From a virus: DNA of 37,307 nt. Numbering within the stretch: the first letter of the stretch is position 1; every line of letters begins with the position of its first letter. The stretch is taken from IMG/VR virus record IMGVR_UViG_3300036846_000885, positions 1-37,307 of that record, one strand, 5' to 3'. The translations under genes were made by a program, and so were the position numbers. Below, one piece after another: positions 1 to 8,367 of the stretch. Below the pieces are notes generated by a model that was not told where the DNA came from, made no database searches, and was given only the letters and a program-made list of their open reading frames with translations.

Positions 1-24
1 TATGCCTTGATAACCGGCGGTTAT

Positions 25-552
25 ATGTCGCGAGAAGATTTTGACGACATCACCGTAACCGCAGCGCGCCATATCGCCGAACGAGCCTGGGCCCGGATTG
101 AGCATATCGAACAGTCGGCAAAAAGCAGCGCCCAATCGCCACGCTCAATCGAACAAGCCAAGCATCAAATTGGTCGTGGTGCCGCTGATACTGCCAAGCA
201 GGTCCGCAAAGGAACCGTGCGACAGAAGGATATCCGAGGGCAAGTTGACTTCAACGCGATGGGGCATGCTGCTCGCGCAGGGCGCGCAAGCCCGCTGTTT
301 GCTGTGTTTGCCAATGCCGTCGCCGACAATCTGAAGCACACCCTGCAGACCGATAGCGATGCCGAGAAACTAGCCGAGATCGAGAAGGCGCTAAGCCAGA
401 TCAGCATGCTGGAAGATTGGGAATCGCTGCGGCGGCTCGATGTCGAATTACTCAATCTCGGCAAACGAACCGAAGCATGGCGGGAGCGCCTGACTCCATC
501 AAAGGAAAAGGTCGTGCAGTTGAAACGCCTGGAGGGGGGAAGGGGGGGCTAG
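25..552 (+). CDS. Unknown 175-aa helical protein
   Basis: The product is a charged, Gln/Ala-rich, largely helical soluble protein with no signal peptide or membrane segment. I do not recognise its family. The C-terminal half (about residues 115-165) has heptad-like Leu/Ile spacing and could be a coiled coil. The ATG at 25 is preferred over an in-frame TTG at 7. The next gene starts three bases after its stop, so the two are probably co-transcribed. It opens a short plus-strand operon (25-1663) that runs head-on into the late operon. No function can be assigned. Confidence 0.7.
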   Translation: MSREDFDDITVTAARHIAERAWARIEHIEQSAKSSAQSPRSIEQAKHQIGRGAADTAKQVRKGTVRQKDIRGQVDFNAMGHAARAGRASPLFAVFANAVADNLKHTLQTDSDAEKLAEIEKALSQISMLEDWESLRRLDVELLNLGKRTEAWRERLTPSKEKVVQLKRLEGGRGG

Positions 553-555
553 GCA

Positions 556-1053
556 ATGATCAAGTTGCGCGGCATCCCTCCCAAAATGCTACCCATCATA
601 TTAGAAGTTCACGGCGATGTGTTTGATGAAGCTCGCACGCTTCTCAGGCACAAGAACTTCGTAATATACGAAGAAGCGCTATACCGTGCCCGCAGACTGA
701 AGCATCGTAAGGATATGCAGTGGCCTGCCATATTTGAGGAATTGAAGGTCAGCTTCCCGCTCGACGTGATTACGATTTCTTGTGCCACGTTCCGCGAGGC
801 GGTAAACGCCAAGATCAATCCGTTGCCCACCATACGGCACGTAAGAGACTATCTTGAGAAGATGAACGGCAATGAAACCGCGGGCTTAAGTTTTGTTCAT
901 TGGAAGCGGGACGTTACCGAGCGAAAGATTGTCGCTCGCCGACACACCGCAACCGGATTCGAGAACTCTGCCGATCAGTTGCAAGTCGCGATGGATCAGG
1001 CAGTGCAAATCGCGCACCACGCAACCCAAAGCGGCAGCGATGACGATGTCTAG
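556..1053 (+). CDS. Unknown 165-aa protein
   Basis: A soluble, basic, helical protein of unrecognised family. The start is supported by a strong purine-rich stretch (the G-rich 3' end of the preceding gene) a few bases before the ATG. Residues about 25-60 are rich in Arg/Lys with alternating hydrophobics and might bind nucleic acid, but no diagnostic motif is visible. The C-terminus is acidic (SGSDDDV). The next gene overlaps its last codons, pointing to translational coupling within the 25-1663 operon. Confidence 0.7.
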   Translation: MIKLRGIPPKMLPIILEVHGDVFDEARTLLRHKNFVIYEEALYRARRLKHRKDMQWPAIFEELKVSFPLDVITISCATFREAVNAKINPLPTIRHVRDYLEKMNGNETAGLSFVHWKRDVTERKIVARRHTATGFENSADQLQVAMDQAVQIAHHATQSGSDDDV

Positions 1054-1279
1054 CTACCGCAGCCACGCCGATCAGATCCGCGGCCTATTAAAGATCAAAG
1101 CGCATGTACCGGACGCTGAGATTGAAGAGCGGCCCGGTGATGTCCCCGTGCTGAAACGAGGCGACCGGGAAGTTTGCTATGCCGTGGGCGGGTATGATCT
1201 ATGGATCGAGGGTTCGCCTAAGGCATTTAATCTCGACGTAAAGCGAGCGGCTGGCTTATTGAAGTCATCGATGAATTAA
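1040..1279 (+). CDS. Unknown 79-aa small protein
   Basis: A small soluble protein beginning MTMSSYRSHADQ; the second ATG (1046) is an equally possible start. It overlaps the last 14 bases of the preceding gene in another frame. The mid-section (EVCYAVGGYDLWIEG, about residues 46-60) looks like a short beta-rich core, followed by a basic tail. No family is recognised. It belongs to the same small plus-strand operon. Confidence 0.6.
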   Translation: MTMSSYRSHADQIRGLLKIKAHVPDAEIEERPGDVPVLKRGDREVCYAVGGYDLWIEGSPKAFNLDVKRAAGLLKSSMN

Positions 1280-1339
1280 ACCGGGACCGGGGAGCGCTAC
1301 CTCCCCGGACCCACCACCAGCGCCTGTGAGGAGGCACCA

Positions 1340-1663
1340 ATGGCTATCGTTATCTCATTAATGGTTGGCGGCTTCTTCGTGATGGTCCTTATAGCTTGGG
1401 ACAAATCATCTTCATTGAACGTGATTCGGGAACCCATAAAACCGCTCCCGCCAGCACCAAGAAGCTATAAAATCTATCTTGCCACATTAGCCATCGTCAT
1501 CCTTGGCGGCCAGCTTCTAGGTATGCTGCCGTCAGCAATGACCGAGCCGGAACCAATCCTTTCTGCCAGCGAACTGCAGAGGCATATATTCGGCGACCCC
1601 AGCATCCCGGTTCCGCCTCGACCACCGCCGCCCTGCATCCCACCAAAATGCCGCGAGATCTAG
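1340..1663 (+). CDS. Two-TM protein with LQxxIFG tail motif
   Basis: A 107-aa membrane protein with hydrophobic segments at about residues 3-20 and 47-65, a Pro-rich linker between them and a Pro-rich tail. A good Shine-Dalgarno (GAGGAGG) lies just before the ATG. The tail carries SELQRHIFGDP (about 77-87), closely matching two motifs in the ejection protein encoded head-on next to it (1664-4171). Two TM segments plus a soluble tail would fit a holin or an inner-membrane partner of the ejection apparatus; both are inference. Its stop codon abuts the stop of the convergent late operon with no intervening base. Confidence 0.7.
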   Translation: MAIVISLMVGGFFVMVLIAWDKSSSLNVIREPIKPLPPAPRSYKIYLATLAIVILGGQLLGMLPSAMTEPEPILSASELQRHIFGDPSIPVPPRPPPPCIPPKCREI

Positions 1664-4171
1664 TTACTGCAATGCTGCTGGGTTCGGCGCGTTCTGCTGC
1701 GACGGCCCCATCAGAAGGTTGCCGAGATAGGGACCGCCCAACCGCCGCAGAAGCGCATTCTCGGCGGGATGCAGGCCAAGCCGAGAAACGCGCCCAGCCT
1801 GACCGATAGCAATCGTCGGAGCGACGACGTATTGCAAAAAATGCTGGAGTTGATCCGGGTTCATAAATCCGAGCCCAACAGCACCCGCGCCTTCGCCCAG
1901 GCCAAGCATTCTGGCCATCGCCAATTCACGCCCGGTGCCGCTGCTCTTTAAGTCCTGAAGCGGCCCATGCAGGACACGTGCGAGAGCATCCAACTCGCCG
2001 TTGCCGCCCCGAAACAAAGGATCAAAGTTTGGGTTTTTTGCGGTGCCCTGAATGCGATTCGCCAATGCAGTATAGCTAGCGTCGGCAGCATCTCCGGTTC
2101 TAACGACCAGCGGCTCTACCGTTTTAATCACTTTCCAGAAGTACCGACCGCGATTGAAATCATCGACTGCCTGCTTGGTCGCCGCGGTTGCACCGGGATA
2201 AAGCGCCGGATCTGCGGTACGCGAAGCCGCATCCTGTAAAGCGTTGCGTACCTCCTGCGCGTAAGAACTTTGCGCTCTATCGCCCGTATTAATCAGCCTA
2301 TCGAGGTCGCTGTTGTAAGAAATCAGATTATGCAATTGATCGCCCGGTAATTTACCGCCGTTGTTAGCCATAACGTTCTGAATGTGATCAATTAAGTTAG
2401 TGATCGGTTTAACTTCATTTGCCGTTGCCGATGAATGAAGATTAGCAAGAGTGTCGAAAAATGTCTTATCGACATTGGGATCTACCGTAACTTGCTGGAT
2501 CTTATCCATCAACTGACCCGCGTTAGCACGAGCCATTTTTATCGTGCCGAGGCCAATCGCGTTGGTTTCCGGAATGCCCATATTGCGGGTGAGAATGCGC
2601 GAGATGTTCGCCTTGTCAGCGGCCTCCTTTGTCGCGGCACCGCTAAACGGCAAATACTGGGTATAGCTCTCCAGCTTCTTGGCGAGCCCCCCCATAAGCT
2701 CCCCTGCGCTCAACTTAAACCCGAGGTTTTCGGCTTCTTGCTTAACAGCATTTGTTGCTTGCGACACCAAGGCACCAGTGCCCGAAACCGCGCCGCCGAG
2801 CAACCCGCCACCGAGCGCGCCGCTTGCAAAATCGTGCGCCCATTGGCTCGGATCGAGGCCGCCGCCGGTCAGCATGTTTTGAAAACCGCTGGTCGTCGCC
2901 CAATCGGCAATCGGCTTGGCAGCACCCTTGAACATCGGCAGCGCGACATCGGCCACCGGGCCAACCGCGCGACCGACGAGGCCACCAACCCCGCCAACCG
3001 GCAATGTTCCCAGGATCTCGCCCCCGATCTCTCCGGCCTTAGCGTAAGGGCTGCCCTTGTATTGCTCTTTATACGCCTCGGTCTGAGCCGCCAAATCTGC
3101 ACGTACAGCAGCGGACTTCTCCGGCGTATAGCCACGCAGGCGATTCATCTCCGCATAGAGCGGCACATTCTCGGTCAGATACTTATCGATGTTCTCGAGG
3201 GTCGTCCCGACCGTGCGCACGCCCTGTCCGAGGCCCGAGCCGGCTTCCTGCAGGGTCGGTAGCTCGAAAGCGGGATGCTCGCTCCTGAGCAACGGGTTAT
3301 CCATCGCGGCAAAAGAGGGCGAATAATCCCGCTGCAACCAATTATCGGATGACGGTTTATCGAGCGTGAATTGACGTGCTAGCCAGCCCGGCGGCTGGGC
3401 GGCTGGAGCAGGCACAGCGGTAGCCGCTGGTTCACCGCCCAGGGTCAGCGGCGCATTGTCACTTTCGGTTGGCGCAGGCGAGGAAGCTGGGGTCGTGGTT
3501 GGCGAGGGTGGCGGCCCAAATATATGCGTCTGCAGGTCACCCGTCTCACTCGCTGGGATAGCCTGCGCAGGCGGCGGCTGTGCGGGCGGAGCCGCCGCTG
3601 CTGTCTTGGGAGCCGGGCCAAAGATCGCTTCCTGTAGATTGACCTGCGGTTGGCTCTTCGACGGCATGTCGCCCCCCGCTAGCTGAACCGCTTTGCCGCT
3701 CCGGTAATCGACGCCGCTAATAGGATTGACGCCAGCCCACTCAAAATGCATCGGGTCGCGGTTGGCGGGCGACCAATCGCCACCCCAGGTTAGCCCCCAC
3801 TTTGCAGCCAATTCGCTGACATTGGGCGGCAGGTTGGTCTTGCTAGTCCGCCATGGGTTATCGGCAGGGTTGATGTCGATTGCATTGCCAAAGGCGTGCT
3901 CACTCAGGCCGCCACCACCCGCTTTTCTGCGGTTGCTATAGCCGCCAACGCTGGTGAGCGGATAGCCGAGATCGGCGAGGTTGCCGAGAAAACCCCGGAA
4001 GCTATCGGCTGCCGCCTTGTTGACCGTAACGGTCCTATCGGTCCCCGGTACTGGAACTTGCACCAGATTCGCGCCGGGGCCACCAAACAGGCCCGGCTGT
4101 CTCTCGGCAAGGTTCGCCGAGCCGGGAATACCGCTCCACCAGGGTTGCGAAGGATCAGAGGGATCAGCCAT
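1664..4171 (-). CDS. Ejection protein with N-terminal M15 peptidase
   Basis: An 835-aa multidomain virion protein at the P22 gp16 position, last of three ejection-type genes. Residues about 40-150 form a peptidase M15 (VanY/extensin-like) domain: GGYSNRR, then LSEHAFGNAID with His92 and Asp99 as zinc ligands, then DPMHFEW with His142. Such enzymes cleave peptide cross-links in peptidoglycan. A Pro/Ala-rich linker (about 170-290) follows, with two LQxxIFGP motifs (near 179 and 213), then a long Ala/Gly-rich helical region typical of internal virion proteins. The ATG at 4171 overlaps the upstream stop (TAATG); a GTG seven codons earlier is less likely. The presumed role is wall penetration during DNA entry. 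It may also double as lysin, since no separate endolysin was found. Confidence 0.85.
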   Translation of the reverse strand: MADPSDPSQPWWSGIPGSANLAERQPGLFGGPGANLVQVPVPGTDRTVTVNKAAADSFRGFLGNLADLGYPLTSVGGYSNRRKAGGGGLSEHAFGNAIDINPADNPWRTSKTNLPPNVSELAAKWGLTWGGDWSPANRDPMHFEWAGVNPISGVDYRSGKAVQLAGGDMPSKSQPQVNLQEAIFGPAPKTAAAAPPAQPPPAQAIPASETGDLQTHIFGPPPSPTTTPASSPAPTESDNAPLTLGGEPAATAVPAPAAQPPGWLARQFTLDKPSSDNWLQRDYSPSFAAMDNPLLRSEHPAFELPTLQEAGSGLGQGVRTVGTTLENIDKYLTENVPLYAEMNRLRGYTPEKSAAVRADLAAQTEAYKEQYKGSPYAKAGEIGGEILGTLPVGGVGGLVGRAVGPVADVALPMFKGAAKPIADWATTSGFQNMLTGGGLDPSQWAHDFASGALGGGLLGGAVSGTGALVSQATNAVKQEAENLGFKLSAGELMGGLAKKLESYTQYLPFSGAATKEAADKANISRILTRNMGIPETNAIGLGTIKMARANAGQLMDKIQQVTVDPNVDKTFFDTLANLHSSATANEVKPITNLIDHIQNVMANNGGKLPGDQLHNLISYNSDLDRLINTGDRAQSSYAQEVRNALQDAASRTADPALYPGATAATKQAVDDFNRGRYFWKVIKTVEPLVVRTGDAADASYTALANRIQGTAKNPNFDPLFRGGNGELDALARVLHGPLQDLKSSGTGRELAMARMLGLGEGAGAVGLGFMNPDQLQHFLQYVVAPTIAIGQAGRVSRLGLHPAENALLRRLGGPYLGNLLMGPSQQNAPNPAALQ

Positions 4172-5988
4172 TAGGGAACCGCTACCGACCACGAGCGGTC
4201 AGGGTTCTGGGTGATCCAGCCTTGGTTCTTGGCGTAAGTAAAATTCTTCTGAAACTGCGCCGCTGCGGCTGGGTGATCTTTCTGGATCTTCGCGACCATC
4301 TTCTGCTGCGCCTCAAGCCCCGCACCGTCAGCCATCCAGAAGATGCGCGGATCGAATCGACCGCCGGTCGCTTTGTCTACGCCGTTCCAGTTATTCTTTG
4401 CCCACTGAGCATATTGGCTATCACCCCAGCCTTGTTGTTTGGCTTGCTCCCAGGCGCGGCTCTGCGCTTCGAGCGCATGCTGCCCGCCAAGCAATGCCGA
4501 GATTAACAGTTGGTTGCCTTCACGAGACAATGCCGCCCCAGGTGTCGATAGCTCCGATAATTGCTGGCGAGCATCCGTAGGATTGCCGCCTAACTGATCC
4601 AGCATGCGTCCTGCAAGAAGGCTCGAATCTTTCTTGAAAGCTTCCTGCGCCCCTTGGGCATCGTTGACGTTCAGCGTGTCGGTTGCGCCGGTCGCGACAT
4701 GCAGACGCTGCATCGCCTGACGCCATGTGCTTGCCTGATCGGCCCCCATTCCCGGCGTCCAGCCCGGCACGTTCAATTCCGAGCGCATATCAGTCAAGAG
4801 CGCCTTGGTCTGCGGTGCCTGCGTGACCGCCGTCGTCAAAGCGGCGAGTTGCCCGGACCCCAGAGCCGCTTGTTGCTCTTGGGTTTTTACCTCTCCCGGC
4901 GAGGGCGGCACGCCAAGGCCGCCACTAGGTGGCAGTTGTCCGGTAGGCGCGCGTTGGGTCTGTGGCGGCGGCGGCTGAAGATAAGGCGGCGGCGTCGGAG
5001 TAGCCGGCGCAGGTGCGGCTTGCGGCGGCGCTGGAGGCCCACCCGTGCGTGTTGTCGGTGCCGGGGCTGTTGCCCCACCGCCCGGTGCCGTAGGTGCGGG
5101 AGCGGCTTGCGGCGGCGCTGGAGACACGGCAACCCCACCCGGTGGCGGCGCTGCTGCCTGCGCACGCAGCACAATCGCCCGCTGCTCTGGAGTGAGCGCT
5201 TGCATAAGCAGTGGATTACTTGCCAATAGCGGAGCCATGTCCCCAAGCCGCACCTGCACCGGCTGGTTGCCGATTATCAGGTTGACAGGCTGGTTCTGCT
5301 CGGCAGGCGACATCCCCAGCTGGATTGGCACGCCGGGCGTCGGATAACTGACGCCCCCCGGCGCGCGTGGATTAACCTGTGTTGGTGTAACGAAACCACC
5401 CGTCGAAAATGCGCCGTAGCCGGGCGTCTGCGCCTGCAGCATCTCGCGCGTGTGCTGGTTGGCGTAGTAGCCGCCGATCACGAGATTGCTGGCGTCACCG
5501 TTTGGGCCAATCTCCGCTAGCTGCCTGTCTAGATTGGCCTGCATGTCCGGAGACAGTTTTGGCATGTTCTTGGCGGCCTCCATCACCTGAGCGCCGGTCA
5601 CAGGCGGCCCCTTGCCCTGCACTGCTAGCTGCGCCTGGGCATAGAGCGGCGACAAAGACGCCTGCCGAGCCTCGACGCCCGCCATTATCCCGGCAACGTC
5701 CTGCGCCCTGCCGATCCCTTGCGCGCCAACTGCTTCGCCCGCCTTCTGCATCGTCGGCCCGGCGAACATCCGCGCATCAGGATCGCGCGCTACATCCGCA
5801 TTGAACGCGCCCATGTTCAGAGTGCCGGTCGTCGGGTCGATGTTCCGGTTGTAGATCTCGCCGACCGCCTCCTGCGCGCGGTACTGCCGTGCCGCGGTCA
5901 ACGCGTTGACGGTCTGCCCGAATTGCTCAAACGGGTTCGGCGGGTTCGCCAGCCGGTTAACGAGCGCGCCAGTGCCGGAATCGGACAT
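4171..5988 (-). CDS. Putative internal virion/ejection protein, 605 aa
   Basis: It occupies the P22 gp20 position between two other ejection-type genes. The N-terminal about 200 residues are Ala/Gln-rich and helical (NPFEQFGQTVNALTAARQY near residue 18). Residues about 280-370 are an extreme Pro/Ala/Gly linker (for example PAPPQAAPAPTAPGGG), and the C-terminal about 200 residues are helical and Trp/Gln-rich. No enzymatic motif is seen. The start has a Shine-Dalgarno (GGGAGA), and the stop overlaps the start of the peptidase-bearing gene. The role as a channel-forming ejection protein is inferred from gene order and composition. Confidence 0.75.
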   Translation of the reverse strand: MSDSGTGALVNRLANPPNPFEQFGQTVNALTAARQYRAQEAVGEIYNRNIDPTTGTLNMGAFNADVARDPDARMFAGPTMQKAGEAVGAQGIGRAQDVAGIMAGVEARQASLSPLYAQAQLAVQGKGPPVTGAQVMEAAKNMPKLSPDMQANLDRQLAEIGPNGDASNLVIGGYYANQHTREMLQAQTPGYGAFSTGGFVTPTQVNPRAPGGVSYPTPGVPIQLGMSPAEQNQPVNLIIGNQPVQVRLGDMAPLLASNPLLMQALTPEQRAIVLRAQAAAPPPGGVAVSPAPPQAAPAPTAPGGGATAPAPTTRTGGPPAPPQAAPAPATPTPPPYLQPPPPQTQRAPTGQLPPSGGLGVPPSPGEVKTQEQQAALGSGQLAALTTAVTQAPQTKALLTDMRSELNVPGWTPGMGADQASTWRQAMQRLHVATGATDTLNVNDAQGAQEAFKKDSSLLAGRMLDQLGGNPTDARQQLSELSTPGAALSREGNQLLISALLGGQHALEAQSRAWEQAKQQGWGDSQYAQWAKNNWNGVDKATGGRFDPRIFWMADGAGLEAQQKMVAKIQKDHPAAAAQFQKNFTYAKNQGWITQNPDRSWSVAVP

Positions 5989-6000
5989 GACACCGTCTCC

Positions 6001-6813
6001 CTAGCTGGGAACAAATTCATCTACCGGGGCTATTCCACCGGAGAATGAGGGAGTATCGCCAATCGTCGAGCCGCCCCCTCGACCGAGCAGAGACTGCGTC
6101 AGGAGCGCGTTGCTAAGACTGCTACCCGCGCCGGTAAAACCCGCCCCCTGCAGGTTCGCCGCCGCCTGCTGCGCATTCGCCACCCCCGTCGCCGTGCCGG
6201 TGATCGCATTGGCCAAGGTATTGCCGGTGCTGGTGCCCACGGTCCCCGCCGCCGCCCCCAATTGCGTCGCCGACGAGGTTAGTTGATTGGCCGCGTTGAG
6301 GCCGGGATTCATCAAATTCGCCAGCATGTTGAAGCGGTTATTCTGGTTCGCCCAATAATTCGACAGATAATTGTTGCCAAAGGTATTGGCGAGATTCTCG
6401 GCGTAGCCGATGGCCCCCTTCTGCGCCGCGCCGCTGATGCCCAACCCTTGCGAGGCTGCCGCGTTCTGCGCCGCGTTAAGCCCTTGTTGCAGCGTAAACT
6501 GGTAGCCCGGCAATTGGCTGAGATCGGTGAGGCTGGGCATCTGGCCCAAGGCACCAGCGCCGACCTCGTTGCCCAGTTCCGCCATATAGGTTTCGCCGAG
6601 ATTGATCGGTTGCGCCTCAATCCCCTGCGCGCGGCCAAAGGCATCATGCAATTCGCCAAGACTAACCTGCTGCTCTTGCAAGGCCGCCTGCGTTGCCTCG
6701 CGCTGAGCGGCGGCCTGCGTCGCCGCCGCTTGCTCTGCGCCCGATGCCGCGGTCGAGCCGCCGATGATGCTGCCGAGGCCGCCTGCCAGACCGCCGATTA
6801 TTGCCCCCACCAT
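6001..6813 (-). CDS. Putative DNA-ejection protein (P22 gp7 position)
   Basis: A 270-aa Ala/Gly/Gln/Asn-rich protein. The N-terminus (GAIIGGLAGGLGSIIGG, about residues 3-19) is a glycine-zipper hydrophobic stretch that could insert into membranes. An amphipathic Ala/Gln helix follows (about 20-60). The remainder is small-residue rich (SQGLGISGAAQKGAIGYAENL region, about 135-155), as in internal virion proteins released into the host. It starts four bases after the acetyltransferase stop. Its position as first of three consecutive ejection-type genes matches P22 gp7. Sequence similarity to gp7 itself is weak by eye. Confidence 0.7.
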   Translation of the reverse strand: MVGAIIGGLAGGLGSIIGGSTAASGAEQAAATQAAAQREATQAALQEQQVSLGELHDAFGRAQGIEAQPINLGETYMAELGNEVGAGALGQMPSLTDLSQLPGYQFTLQQGLNAAQNAAASQGLGISGAAQKGAIGYAENLANTFGNNYLSNYWANQNNRFNMLANLMNPGLNAANQLTSSATQLGAAAGTVGTSTGNTLANAITGTATGVANAQQAAANLQGAGFTGAGSSLSNALLTQSLLGRGGGSTIGDTPSFSGGIAPVDEFVPS

Positions 6814-6817
6814 GTGG

Positions 6818-7288
6818 TCAGTCCTCCGGAATCAGCATCTTTGAAAACCACGCTTCAATTGGCGTGTAACCCAGCGCCACGAACAACCGCGACGAGTCAT
6901 TGTGCAATTTGCTGCCCGCATAGATCCGCTTGACGCCGCGCCGCCGTAACTCGCGCTCAACCGCTTTGAATAGCCGCACTCCGCCAAACCGGCCCCGCGC
7001 TTCTGGCATAATCCAGAAGATATCCATCTGCGCTTCCAGCGTCGATTTATAGTGCAGACCCGCCGCCACGAGCATGATCGAATAGCCGACCAGCCGTCCG
7101 TTCTGGCGCATCGTCACCGTCGAGAGCGCCCCCTGTGCATCAAGCTCACGGTAGCGTTGGTAATCGGGATCGAGCGGCACGACCTCGCGATCAAGCGCAA
7201 GCTCCTCCCAATGGCGCTGCCACAGCGGTTCGATTTCGCCGCCTAAAAGATCGCTCAAGCTCTCGACCTGAAACGATACGTGTTCCAC
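6818..7288 (-). CDS. GNAT N-acetyltransferase
   Basis: A 156-aa GNAT-fold protein. The central strand MDIFWIMPEARGR (about 88-100) plus FGGVRLFKAVEREL corresponds to the acetyl-CoA binding loop and helix. The pyrophosphate loop RGRFGG deviates slightly from the usual R/QxxGxG/A. The C-terminal HNDSSRLFVALGYTPIE (about 129-145) is the typical GNAT tail. It would transfer an acetyl group from acetyl-CoA to an unknown substrate. It lies head-to-tail with the 2OG oxygenase, two bases apart, inside the structural operon. A target among the virion proteins is possible but only inferred. Confidence 0.85.
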   Translation of the reverse strand: MEHVSFQVESLSDLLGGEIEPLWQRHWEELALDREVVPLDPDYQRYRELDAQGALSTVTMRQNGRLVGYSIMLVAAGLHYKSTLEAQMDIFWIMPEARGRFGGVRLFKAVERELRRRGVKRIYAGSKLHNDSSRLFVALGYTPIEAWFSKMLIPED

Positions 7289-7290
7289 GG

Positions 7291-7857
7291 CTACTCCGTG
7301 AATATGTCGATCAGCAGATGCACGCGGTCGTCGGCGCTATTGTTTTCCGCCGCATGCACTTGTTTGTGGTTGAACCACAAAACATCACCCGTCTTCGCCT
7401 GGATCGTCTCGTCACCACAGTGAAACAGACATCCCGGCATAGCCTGCACTACCGCGTGAAAGCGCAAGCCGCCACCCGTCGTTGCATAGTCGCCGTAGTT
7501 GTCGGCATGCGGCAATATCCTGCCGCCCATCGGCAAGCGCGCGATGATGACGCGCCCGAGGCTCAATCCCTGATATCGCCGCATCAAGTTAAAGCAGATA
7601 TCATGCGCCTGAGGCAGTGCGTGCCACGCCTCATACAAGACAAGGTCAAGATCGTTGTAGACCGCCGCCGGATCATCGAGCTTGTCGCGGTGCCGCTCCT
7701 CACGCGAATACCGCAGCAGGATATCGTCCATGCCGGGAAATGGCGTGTTTACGACTTGGGTGCGATATGTGTAGCGGTTCCACAGATCCGGCCTTGTCTG
7801 CAACACCATGCGCAGCGGCTCTGCGTCCCAGGTGCCGACATGCATAAAATTTCTCAT
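7291..7857 (-). CDS. 2OG-Fe(II) aspartyl/asparaginyl hydroxylase-like
   Basis: A 188-aa single-domain dioxygenase of the aspartyl/asparaginyl beta-hydroxylase (cupin) type. The iron-binding facial triad is visible: His117 and Asp119 in ILPHADNYG, and His168 in KQVHAAENN. Arg178 in DDRVHLLID is suited to bind 2-oxoglutarate. LRFHAVVQ (131-138) matches the conserved core. The family hydroxylates Asp/Asn side chains or free substrates. Its ATGA start overlaps the upstream stop. With the acetyltransferase behind it, it forms a two-enzyme modification cassette among tail genes; the substrate is unknown. Confidence 0.87.
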   Translation of the reverse strand: MRNFMHVGTWDAEPLRMVLQTRPDLWNRYTYRTQVVNTPFPGMDDILLRYSREERHRDKLDDPAAVYNDLDLVLYEAWHALPQAHDICFNLMRRYQGLSLGRVIIARLPMGGRILPHADNYGDYATTGGGLRFHAVVQAMPGCLFHCGDETIQAKTGDVLWFNHKQVHAAENNSADDRVHLLIDIFTE

Positions 7858-8099
7858 GGGATACCCGCCGCCGCGAGGCGCTGCTTGATCGTCTCGACCT
7901 CGTCATGCACGTAATTTAGGTGCGAGAAGAGGCCGAACAGAAACCGAAAGCTGAGCGCCGTCAGATTGCCGTCCTCGTCGAGAAACGGGCTCATCGGGGC
8001 GATCATGCCCTGCGGCACATAGGTGTCTTCTGCGGCGGCGCGCCCGGTGGCCATACGCTCTTCTCGCTCGCGCGGGACTTGGCGTCCAGGGTCACTCAC
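7854..8099 (-). CDS. Small structural-module protein, 81 aa
   Basis: A short soluble protein with a disordered N-terminus and a C-terminal part (SPFLDEDGNLTALSFRFLFG, about 40-59) resembling small phage proteins found next to tail genes, ending in a helix. The start chosen is the GTG at 8099, which overlaps the upstream stop (GTGAGTGA); an internal ATG at residue 16 is an alternative. The stop overlaps the oxygenase start. Function unknown; a structural accessory or chaperone role is guesswork. Confidence 0.65.
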   Translation of the reverse strand: MSDPGRQVPREREERMATGRAAAEDTYVPQGMIAPMSPFLDEDGNLTALSFRFLFGLFSHLNYVHDEVETIKQRLAAAGIP

Positions 8100-8367
8100 G
8101 GCAGTCTCCCTGCATGGCGACGTTGCCGTTATTGTCCAAGAGCCGCCAATAAGTAGCGCTTTCCGGCAAGGGCGGTTCGTTGCCGCGAAACAGATCGCGC
8201 ACGATGTGCTCGCCCGCATCGCTGCTGGCGACGCGCTCACCATCGGCGGACACCTCGCAGGCTATCGGTTTCTCGCCTTTGTAAAACACCAGCTTTGCCA
8301 GCGAGCCGGCACAGCGCACCGTTTCGTGCTCGAGGCGGCGCTCCAATGAAGTACTACGCTGGATCAT
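8092..8367 (-). CDS. Unknown 91-aa protein in tail module
   Basis: A small soluble protein with an N-terminal charged helix (MIQRSTSLERRLEHETVRC) and a beta-rich remainder. The start ATGA overlaps the stop of the gp10-like gene, and its own stop overlaps the next gene, so it is embedded in a translationally coupled chain. No family is recognised. It lies where P22 encodes its tail needle but is far too short and lacks heptads. Confidence 0.65.
   Translation of the reverse strand: MIQRSTSLERRLEHETVRCAGSLAKLVFYKGEKPIACEVSADGERVASSDAGEHIVRDLFRGNEPPLPESATYWRLLDNNGNVAMQGDCRE

Noticed and set aside
2435-3262. 275-codon plus-strand frame inside the ejection protein gene
   Set aside because: Antisense to a gene with intact M15 motifs; no Shine-Dalgarno and Arg/Leu-rich shadow composition.
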